From NCBI GenBank assembly GCA_044346445.1, contig JBIIZD010000038.1:1-22819 (forward strand): a DNA stretch of 22,819 nucleotides, read 5' to 3'. This DNA comes from CAISGS01 sp044346445 (GTDB lineage: Bacteria > Pseudomonadota > Alphaproteobacteria > Caulobacterales > Caulobacteraceae). The first letter of the stretch is position 1. The number at the start of each line of letters is the position of its first letter. Position numbers and translations under genes: made by a program. The notes under the pieces are model-generated. The model did not search any database, had not been told where the DNA came from, and saw nothing but the letters and a program-made list of their open reading frames with translations. Below, piece after piece: positions 15,736 through 22,492 of the stretch.

Positions 15736-16301
15736 AGCCGCACCCGCCGATACGGGGCGAGCCATGGCTCGACCAGGCCTAGAGGGGCATTGGCCTCGTC
15801 ACGGTTCTCATAACCATGTGCAACCAGGGCCAGCAGCGCCTGACGCAGCGGCTCGGGCACATCGGCTGACGCCTCGCCAAACCCGCAGCGATAATCGATT
15901 TGCAGGCCGCCTGTAGCAATGCCAGCCTCTGGCAGACCCGCGGCCAAGGGCGCGACCAGACCCGGCCGCGTGCCAATCCTGGCTCGATAAAGATCTGAGT
16001 TCAGGAGCAGATAGGTGCCCGTAGAGTCGGCCACACGGATTGCCACCACCGACAAAAGCGGACCCATACGCAGGCGAATGGCACCCGATTTCAGACGCCT
16101 TGGTCCCCAGCGATCAAAGGTTTCGCGATAGTTTGCCGCGATCAGGCCAAGGCCCAAAGCGCGCTCGATCCTTTGGCGAGCGGCGCTGATCAGGCGGCTG
16201 ATCAAGGCATCTTCGGCGGTGTCGGTGACACGCAGAACCGCCTTGGCCTCGGCCAGGCTTACAGGCTCGCTCACGGGCTGGGTCAGGATTTGCAAGGTCA
16301 T
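15732..16301 (-). CDS. GTA g6: head-tail connector (adaptor) protein
   Basis: This 189-residue protein belongs to the phage gp6-like connector family. ILTQPVSEPVSLAEAKAVLR with DALISRLISAARQRIERALG is the helical part that docks on the portal. The strand-rich middle and DVPEPLRQALLALVAHGYEN are conserved ends. ATG 16301 gives MTLQILTQPVSEP, the usual start. A longer TTG start at 16328 adds unneeded residues. The ribosome-binding site is poor, and a 108-base gap with a large hairpin separates it from the capsid gene. Confidence 0.9.
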   Translation of the reverse strand: MTLQILTQPVSEPVSLAEAKAVLRVTDTAEDALISRLISAARQRIERALGLGLIAANYRETFDRWGPRRLKSGAIRLRMGPLLSVVAIRVADSTGTYLLLNSDLYRARIGTRPGLVAPLAAGLPEAGIATGGLQIDYRCGFGEASADVPEPLRQALLALVAHGYENRDEANAPLGLVEPWLAPYRRVRL

Positions 16302-16333
16302 AGCGATCAGGCCCAATACAAAAGGCAAAAAGG

Positions 16334-16395
16334 CCCCCTCCCCGCCAAGCGCAGTCCAATTAGGCCCGCAATCTGGCGGGGAGAGGGAGGGGGGA
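16334..16395 (-). promoter_or_regulatory. Large GC-rich hairpin between capsid and connector genes
   Basis: CTCCCCGCCA (16338-16347) and TGGCGGGGAG (16374-16383) are a perfect 10-bp inverted repeat with a 26-nt loop. Outside them C-rich and G-rich tracts (16334-16337 and 16385-16394) can extend the pairing. It sits in the only long gap inside the GTA operon. No T-run follows on the minus strand, so partial termination or mRNA protection is more likely than a full intrinsic terminator. Confidence 0.5.
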
Positions 16396-16409
16396 GATTG
16401 AGGGTTTGC

Positions 16410-17639
16410 CTAGGTGGCAGAGAATTTCAGCAGCTTGATCGCATCGAAATTCTGGATGCCGCCGCCGACCCGCTTGGTGGTATAGAACAAGACATTGGGC
16501 TTGGCCGAATAGGGATCGCGCAAGACCCTCACCCCTGCCCGGTCAACAATGAGATAGCCGCGCTTAAAGTCGCCAAACGCAATCGAATGCGAATTGGCCG
16601 CGACATCGGGCATGGTCTCAATCTCGGTGACCGGATAGCCCAGCAAGGTCGCCGATGCCCCAGGCTGCAAGGCTGCATTCCAGATGTAATTGCCGGTATT
16701 GTCCTTGAACTTGCGCACCGCCGAGACCGTCTTGCGGTTCATGACAAAGCGCCCGCCCGCCCGATACTGGACCCTTGGCGTATAGATCAGGTCGATCAGC
16801 TTGTCGGTCGGATTGACCGGTGGAAAGCCACCGATAACGCCTGTCGCCAGATAGCCAAGCTGGCCCCAGGTCTGGTTTGCATCGGCAGCAATCGTATAGC
16901 CAAGCAAGCCCTTGGGCTTATTAACTCCGTCACCATTGATAAAGGCGCTGGTTTCCTGTGCGGCAAAGGCGTCATCAATCTCTGCCGCCAGCCAGTCATC
17001 CATATTGATCAGGGCATCATCCAGCAGGGACTGGGTCGCAGCCGGCGCGGCATAAAGATCAAAGGCTGGAAAATCGATGATATCCAACGTCGGGGCCGTG
17101 GTTTCCGGCCGAGCTGCGGTTTCGGCTATCCAGCTTGCGCCAATACCGGCGGTCGAGACGGGCTTGCGATAAACCCCCGCGCCCATAACCTGAATCTGGC
17201 AGATATCGCGCATCAGGCTGGAAACGCTTAATCGGCGCAGAATCTGGGCCTCCAGCTCGGGCAGGGTCAGGAAACCGCCGGACGCATTGACGCTTTCAGA
17301 CAGACCCTTGGCCTCGATCAGACCGGGCAGGACCTGGCCGGTCTTGAGATAGGCATTCCACGCCGCCTTGCGCTCATCGGGTTCGGCCAGGCGCGGGGCA
17401 GGATCAAGCACCGGGCGGCGCGGCGCGGCAAGGCTTCGATCATAACGGGCCTGGGCGCGGCTAAGGTCGGCATCAATGCGCGCGGTTTTTTCTTCCAGCA
17501 GAACATCGGCCTGCTTGGCCTCTATCGCGGCGAGGCGGGCATTATTCGAGGCCTTATAGCTTTCCAGTACGGCCATAACCTCGTGCAAGGCGGCGCGGGT
17601 TTCGGGCGACGGGGCCGCCTGTTTGGTTTCGGTGGTCAT
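16410..17639 (-). CDS. GTA g5: HK97-fold major capsid protein
   Basis: The 409-residue capsid precursor has an N-terminal helical, charged delta-domain (about residues 10-85; EVMAVLESYKASNNARLAAI and EEKTARIDADLSRAQARYDR). This acts as internal scaffold and is expected to be removed by g4. The capsid fold follows (SVNASGGFLTLPELEAQILR, ASWIAETAARPETTAPTLDI, INGDGVNKPKGLLGY, YLIVDRAGVRVLRDPYSAK). AAAGGAG lies 6 nt upstream of ATG 17639, a strong ribosome-binding site. The protease gene is 37 nt upstream. Length and order match R. capsulatus GTA g5. Confidence 0.96.
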   Translation of the reverse strand: MTTETKQAAPSPETRAALHEVMAVLESYKASNNARLAAIEAKQADVLLEEKTARIDADLSRAQARYDRSLAAPRRPVLDPAPRLAEPDERKAAWNAYLKTGQVLPGLIEAKGLSESVNASGGFLTLPELEAQILRRLSVSSLMRDICQIQVMGAGVYRKPVSTAGIGASWIAETAARPETTAPTLDIIDFPAFDLYAAPAATQSLLDDALINMDDWLAAEIDDAFAAQETSAFINGDGVNKPKGLLGYTIAADANQTWGQLGYLATGVIGGFPPVNPTDKLIDLIYTPRVQYRAGGRFVMNRKTVSAVRKFKDNTGNYIWNAALQPGASATLLGYPVTEIETMPDVAANSHSIAFGDFKRGYLIVDRAGVRVLRDPYSAKPNVLFYTTKRVGGGIQNFDAIKLLKFSAT

Positions 17640-17676
17640 GAATACTCCTTTGGGCTGAACAATGGCGAAGGCGGCC

Positions 17677-18114
17677 TTAGGCAGCCTGGTCTTCGAGGAC
17701 CCGAAAGCTCGAAATTCGGGCCTGGGGAAGCATCGGAAAGGTCACAAGCGACACTTCCCAAAGATCGATGCGGGTCAGGACGCGCAAACGCCCGGACTCA
17801 TCGGGGCGGGCAGCCTGGGTGCGAAACCCGATGGATAGGCCATCCAGGGCTGCGGCCTTGATCAGGGCCGAACACAGGCGCGCTTCAGGGCAAAGATCGA
17901 GAATGCGGCCGCGCACAAACAGGCCGGTTTGATCCTCAAACACCTGGTCCCAGACCCCGATGGGTTGACGCGTATCGTGCTGATAGAGCATGCGCACGCC
18001 GGTCGGTCCGGTGCGGATCAGGCTGTCTGCGAACGCACCAGCGGCGGCAATATCGTCGTTGAGATCGGCCTTCCAAAACAAGGAGGCATAGCCCTCGATC
18101 GCTAATTGGCCCAT
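17677..18114 (-). CDS. GTA g4: prohead protease (HK97 family)
   Basis: This 145-residue serine protease matures the capsid by removing the scaffold domain of g5. The herpesvirus-assemblin-like catalytic set is visible: H46 in MLYQHDTRQPIG, S94 in LDGLSIGFRTQA and E120 in DLWEVSLVTFPM. The opening IEGYASLFWKADLNDD is the normal family start. ATG 18114 lies inside the end of g3.5, overlapping by 13 nt. Confidence 0.95.
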   Translation of the reverse strand: MGQLAIEGYASLFWKADLNDDIAAAGAFADSLIRTGPTGVRMLYQHDTRQPIGVWDQVFEDQTGLFVRGRILDLCPEARLCSALIKAAALDGLSIGFRTQAARPDESGRLRVLTRIDLWEVSLVTFPMLPQARISSFRVLEDQAA

Positions 18115-18377
18115 GGACTGGCCTCCCCGCGATCAAGCTTGTGCTCCATCCGCTCCAGGGTGGCGCGGGCGGCAAGGACCTGTTCTTCGAGCCGCGCAAG
18201 ACGCTCGGCAACATTGGACTGGCGCTCCAGCCTCTGCTCGATCACCTCTATTCGCGTGGCCTGGCGTCCTGCCCAGATCAAGACTCCGCCGGCCTGAAGC
18301 ACCACAGCCAAAAGGACCCCCACCGTGACCTGACGATCAAATCGCCAGAAACGGTCTGTGTGCTGATCATCCGCCAT
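18102..18377 (-). CDS. GTA g3.5: small membrane-anchored coiled-coil protein
   Basis: The 91-residue product has one predicted transmembrane helix (VTVGVLLAVVLQAGGVLIWA, about residues 17-36). A long charged coiled coil follows (EVIEQRLERQSNVAERLARL and EEQVLAARATLERMEHKLDR). It takes the place of orf g3.5 in R. capsulatus GTA, between portal and protease, and its function there is not established. Because the capsid carries its own scaffold domain, this is unlikely to be the scaffold. ATG 18377 (MADDQHTDRFWRF) is chosen and overlaps the portal gene by 11 nt. An ATG at 18395 gives a few more residues. Confidence 0.85.
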   Translation of the reverse strand: MADDQHTDRFWRFDRQVTVGVLLAVVLQAGGVLIWAGRQATRIEVIEQRLERQSNVAERLARLEEQVLAARATLERMEHKLDRGEASPWAN

Positions 18378-19554
18378 TGGGGCCCCCATCACCAAGGCCA
18401 GCCATCCGGCGACGCTCTTGCAAGGTTAGGAAACTGGCCGCTTCCAGCCGGGCCCACAGGGCCTCGCGCTCGGGGGCCAGGGCTGGCACAGCGTCCAGAT
18501 CACAAGCAATCCTAACCGCGCCAAACCGCAGGCCGAGCCAACCGCTCAGGGCACGGGCTGTGCGCTCGGCAAGCGGCACCACGGTATGGCGCCAGAAGGC
18601 GGCATTGGCTTCTTTGAAATTGGCATAGCTATTGTCGCCGGGTATGCCGAGCAAAGGCGGTGGCACGCCAAAGGCCAGTGCAATCTCGCGCGCAGCCGCG
18701 TGTTTGCCTGCGATAAAGTCCAGATCCGCCGGGCTAAGCGACATCGGCTTCCAGTCTAGCCCGCCTTCGAGCAAGAGGGGTCTGCCCGCCGCCATGGCCC
18801 CCGTATGCGCCTCGGTCAGCTCGGCCTTGAGCCGCTCGAACTGTTCCTCAGACAGTCGCTCCGATGTCTCGCCGCCGCCATAGACCAGCGCGCCTGACGG
18901 ACGCGCGGCATTGTCGAGCAAGGCCTTGTTCCAGGCCCCCGACGCATTATGAACATCGACGGCAAAGGCAGCCGCCTCAAGCGGCGAAAAGCCATAATGA
19001 TCATCGGCGGGGTGATAGAGCTTTAGGTGCAGGACCGGCATCCAGCCATCAAGGCCCCGCACCAGCTGCACGGTTTGCGCGCCCACCGTATAGGCATAGG
19101 CCTGGGGCCATCCGCGCGCACCGGGTATTACCTGCATCCGATCAGGGCGCAGAGCATAAAGCTCGACCGGCACGCCGTCCTCGTCCTCGGCGGCTTCGAG
19201 ATAGGCATTGCCCGCCGTTTGCAGACCGCCGAAAAAGGCTTCCATCAGGTCGGCCCGGCCCTGTTCGGGATTGGGGTGCTCTAGGAGCTGCATCAAGGGG
19301 TGGTCGGCGCTGCGGCGGCCGTGTTCAAACACCACAAGCGGCACAGAGGCCGCCGCCTCGGCAATCATGCGCACACAGCGATAGGCGACCGGATTGCGCG
19401 CAAAGCCTTCACGGGCCAAGGCCTCGAAATTGCGCGGCGTCCATTGCGGACGGCCCGCCATGGTCAAGGCGATCAGACGCTGGGCGCGGCTGTCCTTGAT
19501 TTCGGGCGCAGGAGGCTGGCCGCGCCCGCGAGCGCGTGAAAAAAGTCCCATCAT
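18367..19554 (-). CDS. GTA g3: portal protein (HK97 family)
   Basis: The portal forms the dodecameric ring through which DNA is packaged. The 395 residues include AREGFARNPVAYRCVRMIAE, EHPNPEQGRADLMEAFFGGL and GNAYLEAAEDEDGVPVELYA. The phage portal motifs HLKLYHPADDHYGFSPLEAA and GVPPPLLGIPGDNSYANFKE are also present. Two ATGs stand in tandem at 19554 and 19551 (MMGLFSRARGRG). AAGGA lies 5 nt before the first. The gene begins 25 nt after the terminase stop. Confidence 0.95.
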   Translation of the reverse strand: MMGLFSRARGRGQPPAPEIKDSRAQRLIALTMAGRPQWTPRNFEALAREGFARNPVAYRCVRMIAEAAASVPLVVFEHGRRSADHPLMQLLEHPNPEQGRADLMEAFFGGLQTAGNAYLEAAEDEDGVPVELYALRPDRMQVIPGARGWPQAYAYTVGAQTVQLVRGLDGWMPVLHLKLYHPADDHYGFSPLEAAAFAVDVHNASGAWNKALLDNAARPSGALVYGGGETSERLSEEQFERLKAELTEAHTGAMAAGRPLLLEGGLDWKPMSLSPADLDFIAGKHAAAREIALAFGVPPPLLGIPGDNSYANFKEANAAFWRHTVVPLAERTARALSGWLGLRFGAVRIACDLDAVPALAPEREALWARLEAASFLTLQERRRMAGLGDGGPNGG

Positions 19555-19579
19555 CTTGTCCTTTGTAAGCTAGCCGCGC

Positions 19580-20914
19580 CTAGAGCACCGACAGCCGGGG
19601 CGCGCCGCCGCGCCGGTTCAATAAAAGCTCGCTCAAGGCCCAGACCAGGGCATCGGCCCGGTCAGGGCTGTGGTCCAAACCCTCGGTGCCGAGGGCCAGC
19701 AATTCCTCTTCCAGCGCCGGAAAAGCACCGCAATGGGTGATGCGCCCCTGTTCGTACAGGGCCGCCACCGGCTCGGCTCGCGCGCGCTTGCCAAGCCTGG
19801 CATGCACCAGCCGCACCGGTACATCACACCCGGCCATGGCCAGCACAGTGCGCACCATGTCGCCGCCCTGATTGGCCTCGGCCACCACATAGGCCGCGCC
19901 AAAGTCCCGCGCCGCCTGGGCTGCACGTCCGGCCCAGCCAAGGGGCGAAGCGCCGCTCAAGGTCAGGTCTGCAAGCACATAGCCCCGGTCCCCAAGCCTG
20001 CCCGCCACCACCAGACCACAAGCATCCCCCGTGGCGCTGGCAGGCGGATCAACCGCCACAACCACCTGATCAAGCGTGTCTGGCCTTGGGCCACGGGCGC
20101 GGGCGAGGTCTTGCGAACGCCACAGCGCCCCTTCGAGGGCCTCAACCACCAGACCTTCCAACTCCTGCGCCGCCAGCCGCGTGCCGCCATAAATCGCTTG
20201 TAGGCCGCCAATAAAGTCTGGTGCAAGATTTGCCCGGTTGGCCAGGGTTCCGGCCCTGGTCACCACGACACCGGCTTCTGTCATCAGACGGCGCAGGGCG
20301 ACAGTTGGCTTTGGCGTGGTGGTCATGACCAGTCTTGGCTCATCGCCCAGTCTAAGGCCCATTCTCAACATGGCCAGGGTCTCCTCGGCATAGGACCAGG
20401 CACAGAATTCATCGGCCCAGGCCGCGCCGAACTGCGGGCCGCGCAGGCTTTCTGGATCCTCGGCTGAAAAAGCATAGGCAACCGCGCCATTGGCGAACAA
20501 AAGCCGTCGCCTTGAGCTTTCAAACCGCGGTGCGCCGCCAAGCCAGGCACAGGTGCAAAGTCCAGATAGTCCATCAATCATGACCTCTCGAACATCGTGT
20601 AAGGTGGGGCCGACAAGCGCCAGACGCTCGGTCTTGAGGGCCGCCGCCGCCAGCCATTCGGCGCCCGCCCGGGTCTTGCCCGCGCCGCGCCCGCCTAAAA
20701 ACAGCCAGGTCTTCCAAGGCCCAGCCGGGGCCAATTGCTCGGGCCTGGCCCAAAATTCCCAGTGACGATCAATCAGGCGCAGATCGGCCAGGCTCAGCTG
20801 GCTCAGGATCGCTTTTCTGTTCGAGATTGGCTGCGAGGCGAGCCAGTCGGCGCTCCAGATCGGCGCGCAACTGCTCAAGGGTGACGAGGTCGCCGGGCAG
20901 TCCGTTTGGATCAT
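19580..20914 (-). CDS. GTA g2: large terminase subunit (TerL)
   Basis: This packaging motor fills heads with host DNA. The ATPase domain has Walker A GGRGAGKT (74-81) in TWLFLGGRGAGKTRAGAEW and Walker B ending D168-E169 (GAAWADEF). The RNase H-like nuclease domain has acidic residues D289 (VVAVDPPAS), E347 (VVAEANQGGD) and D421 (DRADALVWA), all expected for an active headful nuclease. The start is uncertain: ATG 20914 overlaps g1 by 146 nt. The conserved region begins near NRKAILSQLSLADLR, so a nearer start (TTG 20878, or a non-standard CTG later) is possible. No later ATG or GTG is available before the conserved region. Confidence 0.94.
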   Translation of the reverse strand: MIQTDCPATSSPLSSCAPIWSADWLASQPISNRKAILSQLSLADLRLIDRHWEFWARPEQLAPAGPWKTWLFLGGRGAGKTRAGAEWLAAAALKTERLALVGPTLHDVREVMIDGLSGLCTCAWLGGAPRFESSRRRLLFANGAVAYAFSAEDPESLRGPQFGAAWADEFCAWSYAEETLAMLRMGLRLGDEPRLVMTTTPKPTVALRRLMTEAGVVVTRAGTLANRANLAPDFIGGLQAIYGGTRLAAQELEGLVVEALEGALWRSQDLARARGPRPDTLDQVVVAVDPPASATGDACGLVVAGRLGDRGYVLADLTLSGASPLGWAGRAAQAARDFGAAYVVAEANQGGDMVRTVLAMAGCDVPVRLVHARLGKRARAEPVAALYEQGRITHCGAFPALEEELLALGTEGLDHSPDRADALVWALSELLLNRRGGAPRLSVL

Positions 20915-21122
20915 CTTCGCTCTTCACCTTATCCTCCTGGACCCTAAGGTCAGTTAGAGTCTCGGCGGTCTTGGCCAGGGCTGCGATCATCTTGGCCGCC
21001 CGCTCGGCGGTGACATGATCTGCGCCCGGCTCCAGGGCCTCGACCGCCGCAATCTGGGCGGTCAGCATCCTGTGCAATCGCTTGCTGTTGCCACCCACTT
21101 CATCGCGTCTCGCCTTCGTCAT
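20769..21122 (-). CDS. GTA g1: small terminase subunit (TerS)
   Basis: A 117-residue basic, helical protein begins the cluster, as g1 does in R. capsulatus GTA, where it acts as small terminase. It starts MTKARRDEVGGNSKRLHRML and has a helix pair (ERAAKMIAALAKTAETLTDL). A coiled coil (TLEQLRADLERRLARLAANL) precedes the acidic, proline-containing tail EPAEPGRSAPD. The family is poorly conserved, so position is strong evidence. ATG 21122 has no clear ribosome-binding site and is preceded by an inverted repeat. The end overlaps g2. Confidence 0.82.
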   Translation of the reverse strand: MTKARRDEVGGNSKRLHRMLTAQIAAVEALEPGADHVTAERAAKMIAALAKTAETLTDLRVQEDKVKSEDDPNGLPGDLVTLEQLRADLERRLARLAANLEQKSDPEPAEPGRSAPD

Positions 21123-21153
21123 GCGCTAAGATTAGGCGCTAGATTGGGGGGGG
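21123..21153 (-). promoter_or_regulatory. Dyad and G8 tract directly upstream of the GTA operon
   Basis: GCGCTAA (21123-21129) and TTAGGCGC (21132-21139) form an inverted repeat with one bulged base immediately before the g1 start codon. Next to it lies a run of eight G residues on the plus strand (21146-21153). The site is where operon-wide control (GafA or GafYZ-type activators in known GTAs) would be expected, but no binding motif for those is recognised here. Confidence 0.3.
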
Positions 21154-21293
21154 CGGATAAGTCGGCTGTAAAATGTTTTAGAGGCTTGGAAAGACAGGAT
21201 AAATTTTGGGTTGCCTTGGGCGTTAGGCCGAGAAACAGGGGCGTCTATGCCCTTGGCCCATGCCGGGTGAACGATCTCATCTTAGCTAGCGTT
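21154..21293. other. Divergent intergenic region between GTA and the three-gene operon
   Basis: The gap between g1 and the plus-strand operon totals 239 bases, of which this part holds no gene. It should contain the GTA promoter reading left. AT-rich patches on the minus strand near 21170-21215 (CTAAAACATTTTACAG and AAAATTTATCC) are candidates, but no clean -35/-10 pair is visible. Confidence 0.3.
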
Positions 21294-21322
21294 TTCAAAA
21301 ATTCTATCTTACAGATTATAAA
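21294..21322 (+). promoter_or_regulatory. Sigma-70-type promoter of the three-gene operon
   Basis: TTCAAA (21294-21299) and TATAAA (21317-21322) are 17 bp apart and match the consensus boxes at 4 of 6 and 5 of 6. They lie in an AT-rich stretch 40 bases before the first start codon. Transcription would begin near 21329. Confidence 0.5.
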
Positions 21323-21361
21323 TCCGTTAAGTACAATTCTGGTTGTTAGGATGGGGTAGCA

Positions 21362-21739
21362 ATGCAAAACCACGCATTACGCAGTGCGGCATCAAGCACA
21401 AAAGGGGCCACAGTCCGGACACCGGGCAGTTTGATTTCGCCGGGAACGCCGGTGATGATGGCAAATGCACCGTCCTTCTACGCGAGCGGCGCTCAGTTGG
21501 CATCTGTGGGTAATGATGTGATTGTTTCGTTTACAAGGCCTGTGATGGGTCATGTATTGGACGATGGTGTGGCAACGGCTGTCGCGGAGATTAAGTCCGT
21601 CGTTGAGATTAACATGAGCATCAAGACGATCAAGGATTTGTCGATCATTCTGTCTGAGAGTGTCAGTCAATACGAGACGCAATTCGGCGAAATCCAAACA
21701 GATTTCACCCGTTCGCGGACGACTGAAAAACAAGCGTGA
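21362..21739 (+). CDS. DUF3467-like small protein of unknown function
   Basis: This 125-residue protein has a low-complexity N-terminus (about 1-36, rich in Ser, Thr, Pro, Gly). A compact domain follows. The domain begins FYASGAQLASVGNDVIVSFT and ends INMSIKTIKDLSIILSESVS, then QYETQFGEI. That layout (Tyr-Ala-x-Gly opening, acidic beta strand, a x-Met-Ser helix start, and QYExxFGxI close) resembles DUF3467 proteins, whose role is unknown. I base this on pattern, not a search. ATG 21362 follows GGGG (21353-21356) at 5 nt. The stop overlaps the next start codon (TGATG). Its base composition is lower in GC than the GTA genes. Confidence 0.6.
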   Translation: MQNHALRSAASSTKGATVRTPGSLISPGTPVMMANAPSFYASGAQLASVGNDVIVSFTRPVMGHVLDDGVATAVAEIKSVVEINMSIKTIKDLSIILSESVSQYETQFGEIQTDFTRSRTTEKQA

Positions 21740-22107
21740 TGAACGAAGGCGAGGAGGAATTTCGGGTCGTTGCAACCACCGCCATTGAGAGCGTTGGCTC
21801 TGTTCGCCTCTACGCTGAAACCTGGGACCACATAGCGCAAGATCACCCAGAATTTGCCACTCGCTTACCCTCGCTAGAGCATGCTATCATCGATACCTTG
21901 ATTAACCCAACAGTGGTTTGTGTGAGCACAACCCTGCCGGAATCCAGCGTCGTTTTTGCAAGTTCAGACCACGTTAAAGGCAACGGCCATATATTGCAGG
22001 TGCCTGTTCGAATCATCGGTGGTGCGGCAGGCAGGGTTGCAACGGCAATGTTCGCACGCCATCCCAGAGGGCAAGTCATATATTCGAGGGGAGATGACCA
22101 TGAATGA
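21739..22107 (+). CDS. Small protein resembling BECR-fold (PBECR-type) nucleases; candidate toxin
   Basis: The 122-residue product carries ETWDHIAQDHPEF (27-39), a spaced INPTVV (55-60), a charged turn SSDHVKGNGHILQV and a terminal strand RVATAMFARHPRGQVIYSRG. This order, with a Trp-x-His-Ile...His-Pro-Glu segment, then a helix and NPxxV, then a strand ending in a basic residue pair, resembles predicted nucleases of the barnase-EndoU-colicin-RelE (BECR) group. Such proteins often act as toxins. The catalytic residues cannot be fixed from one sequence; His31, His36 and basic residues near 107-110 are candidates. It overlaps the upstream gene by one base and the downstream DUF2283 gene by 8. 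GTG 21736 is an alternative start. Confidence 0.5.
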   Translation: MNEGEEEFRVVATTAIESVGSVRLYAETWDHIAQDHPEFATRLPSLEHAIIDTLINPTVVCVSTTLPESSVVFASSDHVKGNGHILQVPVRIIGGAAGRVATAMFARHPRGQVIYSRGDDHE

Positions 22108-22369
22108 TCTTTTCCGCGTTCGGTATGATAGCGCATCTGACGTTCTGTATGTAACCACGTCAAACTATGGCCCGGCCTATGGTGAAGAAGCCGAGCCTGG
22201 CGTGTTTTGGCGCTATCTGGACGTTGACGACACCCTAGTTGGCATGACTGTTGTGGACTATAAGGCGTATTGGGGATCACGCTTCCAAAGCCTTATTGAG
22301 CAATTTTCGGAGCATTTCCATCTACCTCGTAGTGAGGCCATGGAAGTTTTGAAAATCGCTAATGTTTAA
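22100..22369 (+). CDS. DUF2283 domain protein; candidate antitoxin
   Basis: This 89-residue protein matches the DUF2283 pattern: FRVRYDSASDVLYVTTSNYG, then the acidic GEEAEPGVFWRYLDVDDTLV and GMTVVDYKAYW. A helical tail follows (FSEHFHLPRSEAMEVLKIAN). DUF2283 proteins are frequently encoded directly next to small putative toxins such as DUF4258 and are suspected antitoxins; this is inference. ATG 22100 is preceded by GAGGGGAG at about 6 nt, which decides it over ATG 22094. It overlaps the end of the candidate nuclease by 8 nt, so the two are translationally coupled. Confidence 0.75.
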   Translation: MNDLFRVRYDSASDVLYVTTSNYGPAYGEEAEPGVFWRYLDVDDTLVGMTVVDYKAYWGSRFQSLIEQFSEHFHLPRSEAMEVLKIANV

Positions 22370-22424
22370 TTATCTTTGATTGTTTGAGACGATTTGCACT
22401 GCAGATCAGGTGCCTTCGCGCCAT

Positions 22425-22466
22425 TAAAAAAGCCACCCGGGAGGTTTTCACCGCCCCGGATGGCTT
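22425..22466 (-). terminator. Rho-independent terminator of the TonB-dependent receptor gene
   Basis: On the minus strand a 12-bp stem (22455-22466 with 22430-22441, one T-G pair) is closed by a 13-nt loop and followed by six T residues. It begins 27 nt after the receptor stop codon. The + strand lacks a T-run on its far side, so it would terminate the facing operon less well. Confidence 0.85.
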
Positions 22467-22492
22467 GATCTATAGACTGGATCGTGTGTGGC

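Noticed and set aside
16173..17231. Plus-strand 352-codon open frame
   Set aside because: Shadow opposite the capsid and connector genes in GC-rich DNA; composition (Gly, Arg, Gln, Ile rich) shows no domain, and the capsid is unmistakable.
18864..19499. Plus-strand 211-codon open frame
   Set aside because: Antisense of the portal gene; very rich in Arg, Pro, Ala, typical of shadow frames.
19670..20203. Plus-strand 177-codon open frame
   Set aside because: Antisense of the large terminase.
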